Counted from the stretch's first letter, positions 1 through 15,323 are shown. The stretch: DNA of 64,000 nucleotides from Prunella strophiata (GCA_036583965.1 JAZBQD010000014.1:71291586-71355585); one strand, 5' to 3'. The notes: a model not told the origin generated them from the letters alone. Made by a program: numbers and translations.

Positions 1-271
1 TTGAAGTGAGGGTCCACTCATGGCTGCCTAAATTGGCATCACTAAGGGCAAAAAAGGGGCAGCCTGAGCCTGTTACAGACCCCAAATAAGAACAAAACTG
101 GTTTATTCCCTGTAAAACCTTCCAAAAATATGAAACAGCACCAGGATTAAGTCAGTGGCCTGGAATTCCAGATATTTCTGTCCTAATCCCACCCTCAGAA
201 CATGCCTGTGGTGGGTAACACACAATGTTGAGCACTTGGGTCATCCAGGCTGGGCTGACCTGAAAAACCCC

Positions 272-693
272 TTCCTTCCATCCATCCATCCATCCATCCA
301 TCCATCCATCCATCCATCCATCCACCATCCATCCATCCATCCATCCATCCATCCTTCCATCCATCCATCCATCCATCCATCCTCCATCCATCCATCCATC
401 CATCCATCATCCATCCATCCATCCATCATCCATCCTCATCCATCCATCCATCCATCCATCATCCATCCATCCTCATCCATCCATCCATCATCCATCCATC
501 ATCCATCCATCCATCCATCATCCATCATCCATCCATCCATCCATCCATTCCATCCATCCATCCATCCTCATCCATCCATCCATCATCCATCATCCATCCT
601 CCATCCATCCATCCATCCATCCATCCATCCATCCATCCATCCATCATCCATCCATCCATCCATCCATCCATCCATCCATCCATCCATCATCCA
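272..693. repeat. (CCAT)n microsatellite, interrupted
   Basis: A 4-bp CCAT/TCCA repeat runs for about 420 bp, with interruptions such as ATCATCC and CCTCAT that shift the phase. It lies in AHCYL2 intron 2. The open frames across it (His-Pro-Ser-Ile on plus, Met-Asp-Gly-Trp on minus) come from the repeat and not from a gene. Confidence 0.97.
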
Positions 694-3926
<3,233 letters not shown>

Positions 3927-3983
3927 CTGGGCTTTCATCCCCGTGGACTCCCCGTTGACGTTGTATTTCTTCTTGTTGGGCAT
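3927..3983 (-). CDS. AHCYL2: AHCYL2 alternative first coding exon (19 aa)
   Basis: An ATG in an ideal Kozak context (GGCCACCATGC) opens a 19-codon exon, MPNKKKYNVNGESTGMKAQ, followed by the strong donor CAG|GTGAGG. It ends in phase 0, so it joins cleanly to exon 2 at 2188. It lies inside intron 1 of the long isoform and gives AHCYL2 a second, very short N terminus without the long Ala/Pro-rich extension. A TATA-like box lies 56-62 bp upstream (4039-4045). The exon is inferred from Kozak, donor and matching phase. AHCYL2 is known to have alternative first exons, but I cannot confirm this one from memory of a named isoform. Confidence 0.82.
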
Positions 3984-4038
3984 GGTGGCCTCGGCGGCTG
4001 CCCCCGGGCGCGGCTCCCTCCGGAGCAGGGAATGCCCC

Positions 4039-4045
4039 ATTTATA
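4039..4045 (-). promoter_or_regulatory. TATA box of the AHCYL2 internal promoter
   Basis: On the minus strand the sequence GCAGATATAAATGGGG contains TATAAAT, about 56-62 bp upstream of the ATG at 3983. A start site about 30 bp downstream would leave a 5' UTR of roughly 25-30 nt. The segment between is GC-rich (GGGAGCCGCGCCCGGGGGCA). Confidence 0.6.
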
Positions 4046-4490
4046 TCTGCCACCCCATCCCCATCCCGCTGATCCTGCCCGCTCCGGTTTCACCGCAGGG
4101 GAGGCAGCCAGGGCGGGAGGGAAGGGAACCAGTTGGATTTTCAGACTTTTTTTGTTTTTTTGGCAGACCCCAGGACTTAATGAGGCGTCCCCAACAAACA
4201 ATTCCTGCCTGTGTTTTGTGTGGAATTACAGCGTTCCCTGACCTCCCGAGCTCCGCGGCAGTTTTGAACGTGGCCTGGCTGGTGTGTGCATAACAATGCC
4301 TTATTTATGTAACCAGAACATTTCCCTGCTCGCTATAATTAACTCGCTAATTAAGCTCCTTTAACTCAGGTCCTCCCCTCCCGCTCCCTCTCTTTCCCCC
4401 CAATGTCAGATGATTGCGTTAACGGAGCCTCGTTAGAAGGAAATTAACTAATGAGCAACTAAAACAACGGGGGCTGTTTGTTGGATGGCA
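4046..4490. promoter_or_regulatory. Upstream region of the AHCYL2 internal promoter
   Basis: Repeat-free sequence just upstream of the TATA box, with many short AT-rich homeobox-like and MEF2-like cores (CTATAATTAAC, GCTAATTAAG, TTATTTATG). It looks like unique, possibly conserved regulatory DNA. No experiment or alignment backs this. Confidence 0.35.
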
Positions 4491-4498
4491 AAGTGGTT

Positions 4499-4518
4499 TT
4501 TTATTATTATTATTTTAA
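4499..4518. repeat. (TTA)n microsatellite
   Basis: Short TTATTATTATTATTTTAATT run. Confidence 0.8.
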
Positions 4519-4614
4519 TTATCCCGCTCCTCGCTGTGTCCCCCACAGCAACCAGGGCAGAGTTTGTCCTTGGAAGGGTCCAGACTCCAACATCCATCCC
4601 TGTGTTGTTCCAAT

Positions 4615-4780
4615 CCTTTGGGAATTATGGAATCATGGAATGGTTTGGGTTGGAAGCGGCCTTAAATCTCATCCCAGCTCCACCCCACACCTCCCATCAT
4701 CCCAGGTTGCTCCAACCTTGGACAATTCCAGGGATGGACCAGCCACAGCTTCTCCGGGCAGGACGTTGAGAGGTTTTTAT
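4615..4780 (-). mobile_element. CR1 LINE 3'-end fragment
   Basis: GGAATCATGGAATGGTTTGG followed by TTGGAAGCGGCC and a 'CTCCACCCC...CCATC' block: a reverse-oriented CR1 tail, truncated. Confidence 0.75.
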
Positions 4781-4889
4781 GGGAATTATCTCAGGTAATT
4801 AATTATCAGGAATAAAACTCCTTGGATAACAATGCCAGCTGCTAAATGAGAATTAAAATTATTGTCCTACACAGTGTCTGCTCATTCCA

Positions 4890-5040
4890 CAGCCTTTTAG
4901 GTGGGAAGAGATGATCCAAGGAAGAAAAAATGGGAAAAACAAGGGTGGTGAGGCACTGGCAGAGGTTGGTGGGGCTTTGAGGTTTCCTCCAACCCAACCC
5001 ATCTTGTGATTCCATTCTGTGATTCCAAGGCAAAGGGATC
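4890..5040 (+). mobile_element. CR1 LINE 3' tail
   Basis: Ends with GGTTTCCTCCAACCCAACCC and two ATTC(C/T)GTGATTCCA terminal repeats, the usual plus-strand CR1 terminus. Only the last part is recognisable. Confidence 0.65.
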
Positions 5041-6560
5041 TGGGAAGCAGCAGGGCACCACTGATTGTCCTCAGCACCATTTCTGACTGAATATGGAATA
5101 AAAAGCTCCCCCAGCCCTGATTCTTCCTGTACACCTGATTTACACCTGATTTACACTGGATTTACCCCAGATCAGATCTGATCCTGCTCCTCAACAGTCC
5201 TCCTGAGGATGGAAAATGCTGCCAGGGATAATTCCTTCCCCAAAATGTTCCTCCCATGGCATTTTCCATTTCCAGGGCAGATTTCAAGGAATCCACTACA
5301 AGAGAAAAAAAAATTCCTGAGCTATATGAATGCAGCTCCTGCAGGAATGTATGGGGGAAAAAAAAAGGAGGGAAAACCCCCCCAGAATTCCTGAGTTGTA
5401 CAACGACTGAAAAATGTGAAAAATGGAAATATGAATTATTTCCAGTGTGGAAATATCTCAGGGACTAAGAATCTGGGATCAGCATTGCTTTTCTCACTTG
5501 ACACTGCAGCCCTAGTTGTGTTTTCCAGGTAAATTTTTAATTTTCCACATTATCCATGAACCTTCTCCTGCAAAATCCTAAGGGACACATGACTTCAGCT
5601 CAGTGTAAATCAACTCCAAGCCTTTAAAGGGGGTAAAAAACTCATTTTATGGTAACACCAAAGCACAAACTCCTTTTCCAGCAGCTTTTCACCCAAGTTA
5701 CTTAAATCCAAAGGCTTTTCCTGGGGAAAAAAACCCCCTTTTTTTTCCTCAATGAAGGTTGAGTCCAACACATTAAAACTGAGAGCCAATATTCAATAAA
5801 ATGCTAAAAATAAAAGCTTTTGCTTCATCTCCACTCCAGAACTCAGGAATCTTCTGTAATTTCTGTGTCAATCTGGGTCAGTCTAATAAAACCAGAGAGA
5901 ACTACACTCAATCCCAGTAAACTGTTTTGTTATGAGTGTCTTTAATTGATTCTTGGCCACAGTTTTTTTGGGAATAAAGGGAGAAAACAAGAGTTTTCTG
6001 AGGAATTAAGCAGCACAAGCTCTCCAGCATCACTGGAGCTTCCAAATCAACCTGCCAAGAACTTGGGAATTTAATGTCCAGCCTGGCCTTGGACACTGTC
6101 AGGGAACCAGGGACATCTGACAGAGAATCCCTTGGAACTGGTGGGAGCAGGGAGGAGAAAACCTTCAAAGAAGAAAATAACAAACCCCTAACCCAGGCAC
6201 CTCCAGTGGGGACAACAGGAAGGAAAAGGAAGAGAGAAATCTCCTCCCTCAGCAGTGGAATGGGTCCCCTGGGCCATCCCAGCTCTGTTGGTCACAATCC
6301 CACAAAAAGCAGGAAAACCAGGAAATTGGTAATTCCACATTGCCTCAACTTGCAATGAACAGGCCACAGGTGTTTTACAATTTGAAAATGTGGGATCTCA
6401 GCAGCTGGAGCTGGAAAATCCCTGTGAAGTCACCACCTGCCAGGACACCCCATCCTGAGCCAGCATCCCGAGGGATCCCGCAGCTCCTCCTACATCCCAT
6501 GGAGTCCTTCCATGACTGCTGAGGGTGCTCAGGAGGTCCAGCTGGGATTTTGGGAAAATT
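5041..6560. other. AHCYL2 intron 1, nothing recognised
   Basis: AT-richer intronic sequence with homopolymer runs and no open frame that looks like a gene. Confidence 0.5.
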
Positions 6561-6564
6561 CCTT

Positions 6565-6740
6565 CATGGAAAAGGCTGTCCAGCCCCAGAAAAGGCTGCC
6601 GAGGGATTTCAAAGCCGTGTGGATGTGGCACTTGGGGACACGGGGCAGTGGTGGCCTTGGCAGTGCTGGGAATGCTTGGACTCCATGGGCTCAGAGGGAT
6701 TTTCCAGCCTCAGGGGTTCTGTGATTCCATCAGAGTCCCG
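6565..6740 (+). mobile_element. CR1 LINE 3' tail
   Basis: The blocks 'GGGATTTCAAAGCCGTGTGG', 'GTGGCACTTGGGGACA' and the end 'GGTTCTGTGATTCC' match a CR1-type tail on the plus strand. Confidence 0.65.
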
Positions 6741-6797
6741 AAATATGGGAGAACCCCCATTTTAAACTGCTTTCTCAAGAAACAATCCAAAGGAATC

Positions 6798-6898
6798 ATT
6801 ACTATTACTATTACTATTACTATTACTATTACTATTACTATTACTATTACTGTTACTATATATATTATTACTATTATTACTATTATTACTATTATTCA
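6798..6898. repeat. (TTACTA)n microsatellite
   Basis: About 100 bp of TTACTA / TTATTACTA repeats in AHCYL2 intron 1. Confidence 0.93.
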
Positions 6899-6899
6899 C

Positions 6900-8250
6900 T
6901 ACTAATATAATTTTCCGATATTTGGTTAATCTAATATAATTTTCCAATATCTGGTTAATAATAAGAGGTGGACGTAAAAACAGGGACTCAGCAAGAACAT
7001 TAAGACCTAAAAGACTCTTTGAAATAATGACGTTAAAGATAATGAGCAATTTGGAGCTCGGGCTAATTATTTCTTGAAATGTGGCTGCTCCCTCCCACGC
7101 TGACCCGAGGAACCACATAAAATGCAAATGAGCCGAGTTAAAATCCTGATTAAAAACGTCGCTGCAGGACATGACCCTTTGGAGCCCTTTGGAGATGGAT
7201 TTGAAGCCACAGCAGCTTTAAACCATCCATGAAATCATAAAACCATGCTGGAAAAGGAAATTACTAAAGCTGTAAGAATAAAAGAAGTCTATTTAAATAA
7301 AGTTTTTGTCATCTGACCCTGATCCCAGAAGCACCGAGTCCATAAAGGAAAAATCAGAGAACCCACAGGGAGAGGTTTTGTTTTTAAGGAAAACTCCATG
7401 TTTATACAAAGAAAAATCCACATTTGAGACTATAAATCAAGTTGTGAATGATGCAGAGTTTGCCACCGATAACCCTAAAATGCGAAATTCATTCCTGATT
7501 GTTGATAAAAATATATTAAATTTGGGGAGAGGCTGAAAGAATTGTGTCACAAAGAATGAGTGAGAGGCAGAATAAACTGAAATTTTACAATAAAATCCGT
7601 AAAATTAAGAAAGGCATAGCAGGGAACATAAAGCTGGATATGAAGGGGAATAATGATGTCTGAATCCAATGCATGGACAATATTTGTAAATAAAATTAAA
7701 TTCCTTTGCAGGAGCACCAGAATTCCAACTTTTTATTGCAGTGATCCAAGTATTTTTAGAAGAATTACCAGGAAGGACAACTTCAAATCCAGAAACTGGA
7801 GACGTGAGCAGAAATATAGGAAGAAATTACAAATATTGGTCCATTTTTGGGCCACAGGACAGTGACAACCCCCTGGGGGACACACAGAGCCAATCCCAGA
7901 CAGGGAATTCTGCCTTCCAAACCCTGCCTGGTTTTTTGGAGCTATGTAATTTTATTTTCAGCTGCTTTGGGAATTCTTTCCACCAGAGAAGTAGGGAAAA
8001 GCAGATTTTAATATTTGGGATCCATTCTAAACTCTTTAACCACTCAAATGAGGAGAGCTTGGTGCCCTGGAGGGCGTCTGGAAGTTTTAGAGGTTTTATT
8101 CCGACAGCGGAATGCAAATTGCTGGTAAAAATTAAGCTGAAAAGGTGGATCTGAGATGAAATTCCAAATCTCCTGGAACACTCTGTGGATTCTCCCGCTC
8201 CTCCTCCCCGCCAGTCCCAAATTCCTATAAAAACTGGTTGTGAATAGAAT
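6900..8250. other. AHCYL2 intron 1, possible conserved non-coding stretch
   Basis: No coding features. About 7010-7170 is repeat-free and rich in regulatory-looking words, including an octamer ATGCAAAT and TAATTATTTC. This is only a weak hint of a conserved element. Confidence 0.3.
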
Positions 8251-10083
8251 TGGGAATGCAGTGGGAATGCAGTGGGAATGCACTGGGAATGCACTGGGAA
8301 TGCACTGGGAATGCACTGGGAATGCAGTGGGAATGCACTGGGAATGCAGTGGGAATGCACTGGGAATGCAGTGGGAATGCACTGGGAATGCACTGGGAAT
8401 GCACTGGGAATGCACTGGGAATGCACTGGGAATGCAGTGGGAATGCAGTGGGAATGCACTGGGAATGCACTGGGAATGCAGTGGGAATGCACTGGGAATG
8501 CACTGGGAATGCACTGGGAATGCAGTGGGAATGCACTGGGAATGCAGTGGGAATGCACTGGGAATGCACTGGGAATGCACTGGGAATGCACTGGGAATGC
8601 AGTGGGAATGCAGTGGGAATGCACTGGGAATGCACTGGGAATGCAGTGGGAATGCACTGGGAATGCACTGGGAATGCAGTGGGAATGCACTGGGAATGCA
8701 CTGGGAATGCACTGGGAATGCAGTGGGAATGCACTGGGAATGCACTGGGAATGCACTGGGAATGCAGTGGGAATGCACTGGGAATGCACTGGGAATGCAG
8801 TGGGAATGCACTGGGAATGCAGTGGGAATGCACTGGGAATGCACTGGGAATGCACTGGGAATGCACTGGGAATGCACTGGGAATGCACTGGGAATGCACT
8901 GGGAATGCACTGGGAATGCACTGGGAATGCACTGGGAATGCAGTGGGAATGCACTGGGAATGCAGTGGGAATGCACTGGGAATGCAGTGGGAATGCACTG
9001 GGAATGCAGTGGGAATGCACTGGGAATGCAGTGGGAATGCACTGGGAATGCACTGGGAATGCAGTGGGAATGCACTGGGAATGCACTGGGAATGCACTGG
9101 GAATGCACTGGGAATGCAGTGGGAATGCAGTGGGAATGCAGTGGGAATGCACTGGGAATGCACTGGGAATGCACTGGGAATGCAGTGGGAATGCAGTGGG
9201 AATGCACTGGGAATGCAGTGGGAATGCACTGGGAATGCACTGGGAATGCACTGGGAATGCAGTGGGAATGCAGTGGGAATGCAGTGGGAATGCACTGGGA
9301 ATGCAGTGGGAATGCAGTGGGAATGCACTGGGAATGCAGTGGGAATGCAGTGGGAATGCACTGGGAATGCAGTGGGAATGCACTGGGAATGCACTGGGAA
9401 TGCAGTGGGAATGCAGTGGGAATGCAGTGGGAATGCACTGGGAATGCACTGGGAATGCACTGGGAATGCACTGGGAATGCACTGGGAATGCAGTGGGAAT
9501 GCACTGGGAATGCACTGGGAATGCACTGGGAATGCAGTGGGAATGCACTGGGAATGCACTGGGAATGCAGTGGGAATGCACTGGGAATGCAGTGGGAATG
9601 CAGTGGGAATGCACTGGGAATGCACTGGGAATGCACTGGGAATGCAGTGGGAATGCACTGGGAATGCACTGGGAATGCACTGGGAATGCACTGGGAATGC
9701 ACTGGGAATGCACTGGGAATGCACTGGGAATGCAGTGGGAATGCAGTGGGAATGCAGTGGGAATGCAGTGGGAATGCACTGGGAATGCACTGGGAATGCA
9801 CTGGGAATGCACTGGGAATGCAGTGGGAATGCAGTGGGAATGCAGTGGGAATGCACTGGGAATGCAGTGGGAATGCACTGGGAATGCACTGGGAATGCAG
9901 TGGGAATGCAGTGGGAATGCACTGGGAATGCACTGGGAATGCACTGGGAATGCAGTGGGAATGCACTGGGAATGCACTGGGAATGCACTGGGAATGCACT
10001 GGGATGCACTGGGAATGCAGTGGGATGCACTGGGAATGCACTGGGATGCACTGGGAATGCACTGGGAATGCAGTGGGATGCAC
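8251..10083. repeat. 11-bp minisatellite (GGGAATGCAST)n
   Basis: About 165 copies of an 11-bp unit GGGAATGCA(C/G)T. Virtually all variation is a C/G toggle at position 10. The last few copies (about 9990-10083) include 10-bp units GGGATGCACT. Because 11 is not a multiple of 3 and the unit has no stop, several frames stay open on both strands for 600-770 codons; these are artefacts. The array lies in AHCYL2 intron 1. Confidence 0.98.
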
Positions 10084-10529
10084 CAGCCCAGCCCCACAGC
10101 TCACGGGGCCCTCAGGGACAGATGTCCCACAGAGAGGTCCCCTCAGGATCCAGCCTCATGCTCAGGGCAGTGACAGGTTCCTCATTCCTGCTCCAAATCC
10201 CAAACCTGGGAAGGGCTCGGATCCAGCCCGTTTTCACAGCCCTGATTTCCCACCCAGCTCTGCTCAGAGTTTGAGTCAGGAACAACCTGGCTGTGGTGTG
10301 GAGGACTTGTCCATCCCTCACCTGCTGACCATCCCAGCACAGTGTCCCCAAAATGCTGACATTCCCACAAATCCGGCAGTGATGTCCCGCTGGGATTTAG
10401 ACCTGGAGGCTTCCAGCACTGAGGATTTCACTTGGCACCACCAAAATTCCTGCAGCCTCAACCCAAAGAGAGCAGGGATGCCTCAAGTCCTGACAGAACT
10501 CAGCCCCAGTTCGATCTGGTTCAGAATGG

Positions 10530-10805
10530 ACTCCACATTCCAAGGGGGATTCTTGTAAAGGATCAATCCAGTTCAGAAAGAACTCCACATTCCAAGGGGA
10601 ATTCTTCTAAAGGATCGGCTCTGGTTCGGAATGAACTCCACATTCCAAGGGAACTCCACATTCCAAGGGGAATTCTTTAAAAAAATCCATCCAGAAAAAA
10701 AATCCAGTTCAGAACGAGCCCCACATTCCACGGTGAATGCTTCTAAAGGATTGATCCAGTTCGGAATGAGCTCCACAATCCACGGTGAATGCTTTTAAAG
10801 GATAA
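10530..10805. repeat. Tandem repeat of about 50-60 bp
   Basis: Five to six degenerate copies of a unit built from 'CACATTCCAAGGGGAATTCT', 'AAAGGATC' and 'CCAGTTC(A/G)GAA' words. Confidence 0.75.
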
Positions 10806-11340
10806 GAGCAGGGACACGGAGCCGCTGGAAGGGCTGCAGCTCCCTCTGCTGAGCAGAGAGGACAGAAAGGAACACTTGGAAAGGGATTTCCCGCACAATT
10901 CCACATCCAGACCGGGATGCAAACACCATCCTGCCCCTCTGTGGGATGAAGGCTTGAGCTGAGGTTTCACCTTAACCGAAATTCACTCAAAATTCCACAT
11001 TTCTGTGGAAAAGCTTCCTGAGCCCTCTTTGGGCTGTTGTCAGTGCCAGGGTGAAGGTGGGGCTGGGAGCATTTCCCCTTCTTCTTCTCCCTTGGAATTC
11101 CCATTCTCTGCTGGGAATGTCTGGGAGTTTGTTATATTTGGGGTGGTATTTTCCCACTGTTGGCAGTTCCCCCTTCCAGATGGGGAGAAACTTCTGGTCA
11201 CTGCTGCCTTGGGAATTCCCATTCCCATCTCCAAGAACACCGAGTTTAATTTGTGCCAGAGAAAAGGACATGTAGGATTTGCACAGCATGGATATTCCCA
11301 GGGAGCCAAAGGATTCCCAGAGCTCTCGCTGTCCTTGCAC
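10806..11340. other. Intronic, nothing recognised
   Basis: AHCYL2 intron 1. Short overlapping frames only; no gene, RNA or clear transposon was identified. Confidence 0.45.
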
Positions 11341-11354
11341 ACTGGGTATTCTTT

Positions 11355-11990
11355 CCTCCATGGAAAACATGGAATCATTGAGGTTGGAAAAGCCTTTGGA
11401 GACCATGGAGTCCAACCCAGCACTGCCAAGAACACCACTGACCCTGTCCCCAAGTGCCACATCTGAGGGGCTTTGAAATCCCTGCAGGGATGGGGACTCC
11501 AGCCCTGCCCTGGGCAGCTGTGCCAGGGATGGACAAACCTTTCCAGGAAGAAATTTTCCCAATATTCAACCTAAACCTTCCCTGGAACTTCTCCAGTGTC
11601 CTTCAGGAACTGCTCCAGCCTTGATCCCTTTTTCCATGGGCTCAATCTTTCAGAAACTGCTCCAGATTGGGCTCCTCTCTCCATGGATCCACAGCTCCTG
11701 CCAGGACTCTGCTCCAGCAGGGCCTTCCCATGGGATCACAGCCTCCTTGGGCATCCTCTGCTCCAGTGTGGGCTCCTCCAGGAGCTGCAGGGGGATCTCT
11801 GCTCCCCCACGGACCTCCCTGGGCTGCTGGGCTCAGCTGCCTCTCCACAGGCTGGGAATCTGGGAATCTCTGCTCCAGCACCTGGAGCAGCTCCTGCCTC
11901 TCCTTCACCACTGAGGAGCTGCTCCTCTCACATCCTTCTCATCCTCTCTCCCATTTGTGTCCCACCTCCAGTGTCATTTTTCCTCCTGAA
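11355..11990 (-). mobile_element. CR1-type LINE fragment, minus orientation
   Basis: Begins with 'GGAATCATTGAGGTTGGAAA' and 'GGAGTCCAACC', continues through 'TTTCCAGGAAGAAATTTTCC', and on into cysteine/leucine-rich frames. This is the usual reverse-oriented CR1 3' region. It is decayed. Confidence 0.6.
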
Positions 11991-12119
11991 TTTATCCCAG
12001 AGGTGCTCCCACCATCCCTGATGGATCCAGCTCCAGCCAGTGGTGGGTCCAATGTGGAGTTTCTGGAAGCTTCTCACAGAAGCCACCCCTGTCCCCTGTC
12101 CCTGTCCCCATCTCTGTGT

Positions 12120-12530
12120 CCAGTGCTGGGTGTCCCAGGACAGGAGAGGAACCTGGAGAGAGCCCAGGGCAGGACCACGGTGGTGGCCAAGGGAAGGGAG
12201 CATCCCTGGAGAAGCTGCTGGGAATGCTCAGCCTGGAGCGAGGACCTCCAACACCTGAGGAGAGGGGAGGACAAAGGCAGGACCTCCTCAGTGGTGGCCC
12301 AGAGTGGGCAAGAGCCAGCAGGGACAAACAGGAACACAAGAAATTCCCTGGGGAGGGATTTTCCTGGGAGGGTGACACTGCTCAGGCACAGGGACACCCC
12401 ATGGAGGCTCCATCCTTGGAGAAATCCAACACCTGACAGGATCTGGGCCTGGCCAACCTGCCCCAGGTGGCCCTGCTGGACTTGATCCCCTGAGACCTTC
12501 CTGGGAAGTCTGATCCAACAAAACATTCCA
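12120..12530 (+). mobile_element. CR1-type LINE fragment, plus orientation
   Basis: Contains 'GGCTCCATCCTTGGAGAAAT', 'CTGGCCAACCTGCCCCAGGT' and 'GACCTTCCTGGGAAGTCTG', matching an avian CR1 3' region. It lies head to head with the preceding minus-strand piece. Confidence 0.55.
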
Positions 12531-12539
12531 ATGTATTAA

Positions 12540-13560
12540 ACCCAGAGTTGTTTCCATTTTCCACTGCAAACCTTTCCAGTTTGGGATAATCTCTCAGATC
12601 AGGAATTTCAGCACAAGTGGTGTGTTCCCATTGCTTCTCATCTGTGCCCTACAATGTTATTTTAGGAAAAAAAAAAAAACCAAAACAAACAACTAAAAAA
12701 TGTGGATGATGAGTATTTAAGTTCCTCTGAAGTTTTAGATGAGATGCACCTTTAGGTCAGAATGAGGAAATCAGGATTTTCCTCCTTCCCTAACCATGAT
12801 CCCCTGAAAACACCAGAAAAAAACCTCCCTGATGCTCCCCAACCTTTAACTCCATGAGGATGGTGATTTCCAATTCCCTGACTCACACCAAGGTTTATAA
12901 TTAAAAAATTCAGGAAATACCAGCAGTGATCTACTCAGAAAAGCTGCTCCAAGTTCTGGCTCCGGGAAAAGGGAGAACAATTAGGAAAAGCTTTTAAACC
13001 CTACTTTAATAAATCACTTAGGATTGAATTTCAGAGCAAAGAACAACTCAAAACCTCAGTTAATATAAAATTCCCAGTATCCAGAGGTTGAATGAGATTA
13101 AAGCCCTGAGTGGAGAACAAGAATTAGGAATTACTGCCCAAATCCTCAAAACTACAGGGATTGGCATCCCTGCTGAAAGCTGGGCCCGATTCCGTGACAG
13201 AAGGGTGGGATCAAAGCCGGGCTGCTGGAGGAAGGAGGGAACGGGATGAATTCCAGCCGAGAGGCTGCAAGAGCCCCACGCAGGCACAAGGGGGAGCGAG
13301 AGCCTGCGGGAAAATCCCAGCCTTTTCATGGATGGAGGAAAACGGCAGAAACCAGAGAGGCTCTGAGGAGCACCCATGACTGGGCATTTGCAGGGATTGC
13401 TTCCAACTGCAAATGCCATCGGCTGCTGGGGAATGGAAGATTGGGAAGGGACTCAGAGCCTGTCCCTGGATGGAAGGTGAGGGGGGTTGTCCCTGTTTGG
13501 TGTCCTGGTGTCCCCAAGCTGCACGTCCCCACCAAGGTTCCAGCCACAGCTCATCTGGGA
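12540..13560. other. Intronic, nothing recognised
   Basis: AHCYL2 intron 1 with A-rich runs. No convincing exon or RNA. Confidence 0.45.
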
Positions 13561-13599
13561 GCTCTCCAGCTCTCCCCTTCCCTTGGAATCCCAGAAAAT

Positions 13600-13730
13600 C
13601 CAGCACTGGTGAGGCCCCATCTCAAATCCTGGGACCCTCACAAGATCTGGAAGGGCTGGAGCATGTCCAGGGCAGGGAATGGAGCTGGAGCAGCAGGAGA
13701 AGGGTCTGGAGAACTTTGGAGAGCCATGGA
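13600..13730 (+). mobile_element. CR1 LINE fragment cut by assembly gap
   Basis: 'GGTGAGGCCCCATCTCAAAT', 'CATGTCCAGGGCAGGGAATG' and 'CTGGAGCAGCAGGAGAAGGG' match the CR1 body (the 'ACACTGGTGAGG...' segment). The element runs straight into the N gap. Confidence 0.6.
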
Positions 13731-14230
13731 NNNNNNNNNNNNNNNNNNNNNNNNNNNNNNNNNNNNNNNNNNNNNNNNNNNNNNNNNNNNNNNNNNNNNN
13801 NNNNNNNNNNNNNNNNNNNNNNNNNNNNNNNNNNNNNNNNNNNNNNNNNNNNNNNNNNNNNNNNNNNNNNNNNNNNNNNNNNNNNNNNNNNNNNNNNNNN
13901 NNNNNNNNNNNNNNNNNNNNNNNNNNNNNNNNNNNNNNNNNNNNNNNNNNNNNNNNNNNNNNNNNNNNNNNNNNNNNNNNNNNNNNNNNNNNNNNNNNNN
14001 NNNNNNNNNNNNNNNNNNNNNNNNNNNNNNNNNNNNNNNNNNNNNNNNNNNNNNNNNNNNNNNNNNNNNNNNNNNNNNNNNNNNNNNNNNNNNNNNNNNN
14101 NNNNNNNNNNNNNNNNNNNNNNNNNNNNNNNNNNNNNNNNNNNNNNNNNNNNNNNNNNNNNNNNNNNNNNNNNNNNNNNNNNNNNNNNNNNNNNNNNNNN
14201 NNNNNNNNNNNNNNNNNNNNNNNNNNNNNN
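13731..14230. other. Assembly gap, 500 N
   Basis: Exactly 500 N, a round number typical of a gap of unknown size. The frames reported as open across it carry no information. Confidence 0.99.
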
Positions 14231-14446
14231 GGAAGGACATCATTGTTCAGTTTTAAGTGTTGTAGATCTGGGGACAAAGAAGGGAACATTGCACCACCAG
14301 CAGCTTGGTCTTCAAGAAATTCTGCCAACTGGATTTTCAGGCTTTTCACAGTGGCAGAAACCTTTGTGAGGTTTCAGAGCAGTTCTGAGACTCCAGAGCC
14401 AGGAATTGTGCTATTTCAGATGTCAAAAGAGCTCCATCCTCATCTC

Positions 14447-15002
14447 CAACCACAAAATTCTATTTTCCACCACAAAACAATGTCTTCTACAACAAAATGC
14501 CATCTTCCATGGCACAATTCAATTCTCCACCACAAAATTCCATCTTCCATGACAAAACTCCATTTTCCACAATGAAATTCCATCCTCCACCACAAAATTC
14601 CATTTCCCACTACAAATTTCCATTTTCATTTTCGATGGTGAAATTCCATCTTCCACTACAAAATTCCATCTTCCATGGCAAAATTCAATTCTCCACGACA
14701 AAACTCCATCTCCCATGTTAAAACTCCATTTTCTACGATGAAATTCCATCTTTCACCACACAATTTCATTTCCCATTACAAAATTCCACCTTCCATTACA
14801 AACTTCCACCTTCCATTACAAACTTCCACCTTCCATGGCAAAATTCTATCTTCCACCACAAAATTCCATTTCTCATGACAAATTTCCACTTTCCACTATG
14901 AAATTCCATCTTCCACCACAAAAAAAAATCCACCTTCCACAGCAAAAATTCAATTTTCCACTATAAATTTCCATTTCCCACCACAAATTTCCACCTTCCA
15001 CT
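14447..15002. repeat. Degenerate 21-23-bp repeat (CCATCTTCCACNACAAAATT)n
   Basis: About 25 diverged copies of a unit of roughly 22 bp, with words AAATTCCATCTTCCA(C/T), CATTTTCCAC and ACAAAATT. An old, decaying minisatellite in AHCYL2 intron 1. Confidence 0.9.
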
Positions 15003-15270
15003 TCTGTAGCCCTTCCTGACAAGGCCAAAACTAAAGAGGCCAAGCAGAGAAAAAAGTAATTAAAAAGCAAAACCAACTCTTGTGTTGCTCTGTGCTCACC
15101 GAGGGAAAACGAGGACACGCTTGACGAGGGTGATTAATTTGCTGGAGAATGATTTGGTTGATATTTGCCATAAATTGGCCAGGAATCAAAAAAAACAGGG
15201 AAAAAAACCCAGCCACACACGAATTACTGAGTGAGGAATGAGATTTCTCACAGAATTTTGATGTGGAGAG

Positions 15271-15323
15271 ATAATAATAATAAAAAATAATAATAAATAA
15301 CAATAAGTAATAATAATCAAGGG
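15271..15323. repeat. (ATA)n microsatellite
   Basis: Imperfect AATAATAAT run of about 50 bp. Confidence 0.85.

Noticed and set aside
8240..10558. Overlapping open frames of 600-770 codons on both strands
   Set aside because: They are produced by an 11-bp stop-free tandem unit, which stays open in several frames. No start context, splice pattern or domain supports a gene.
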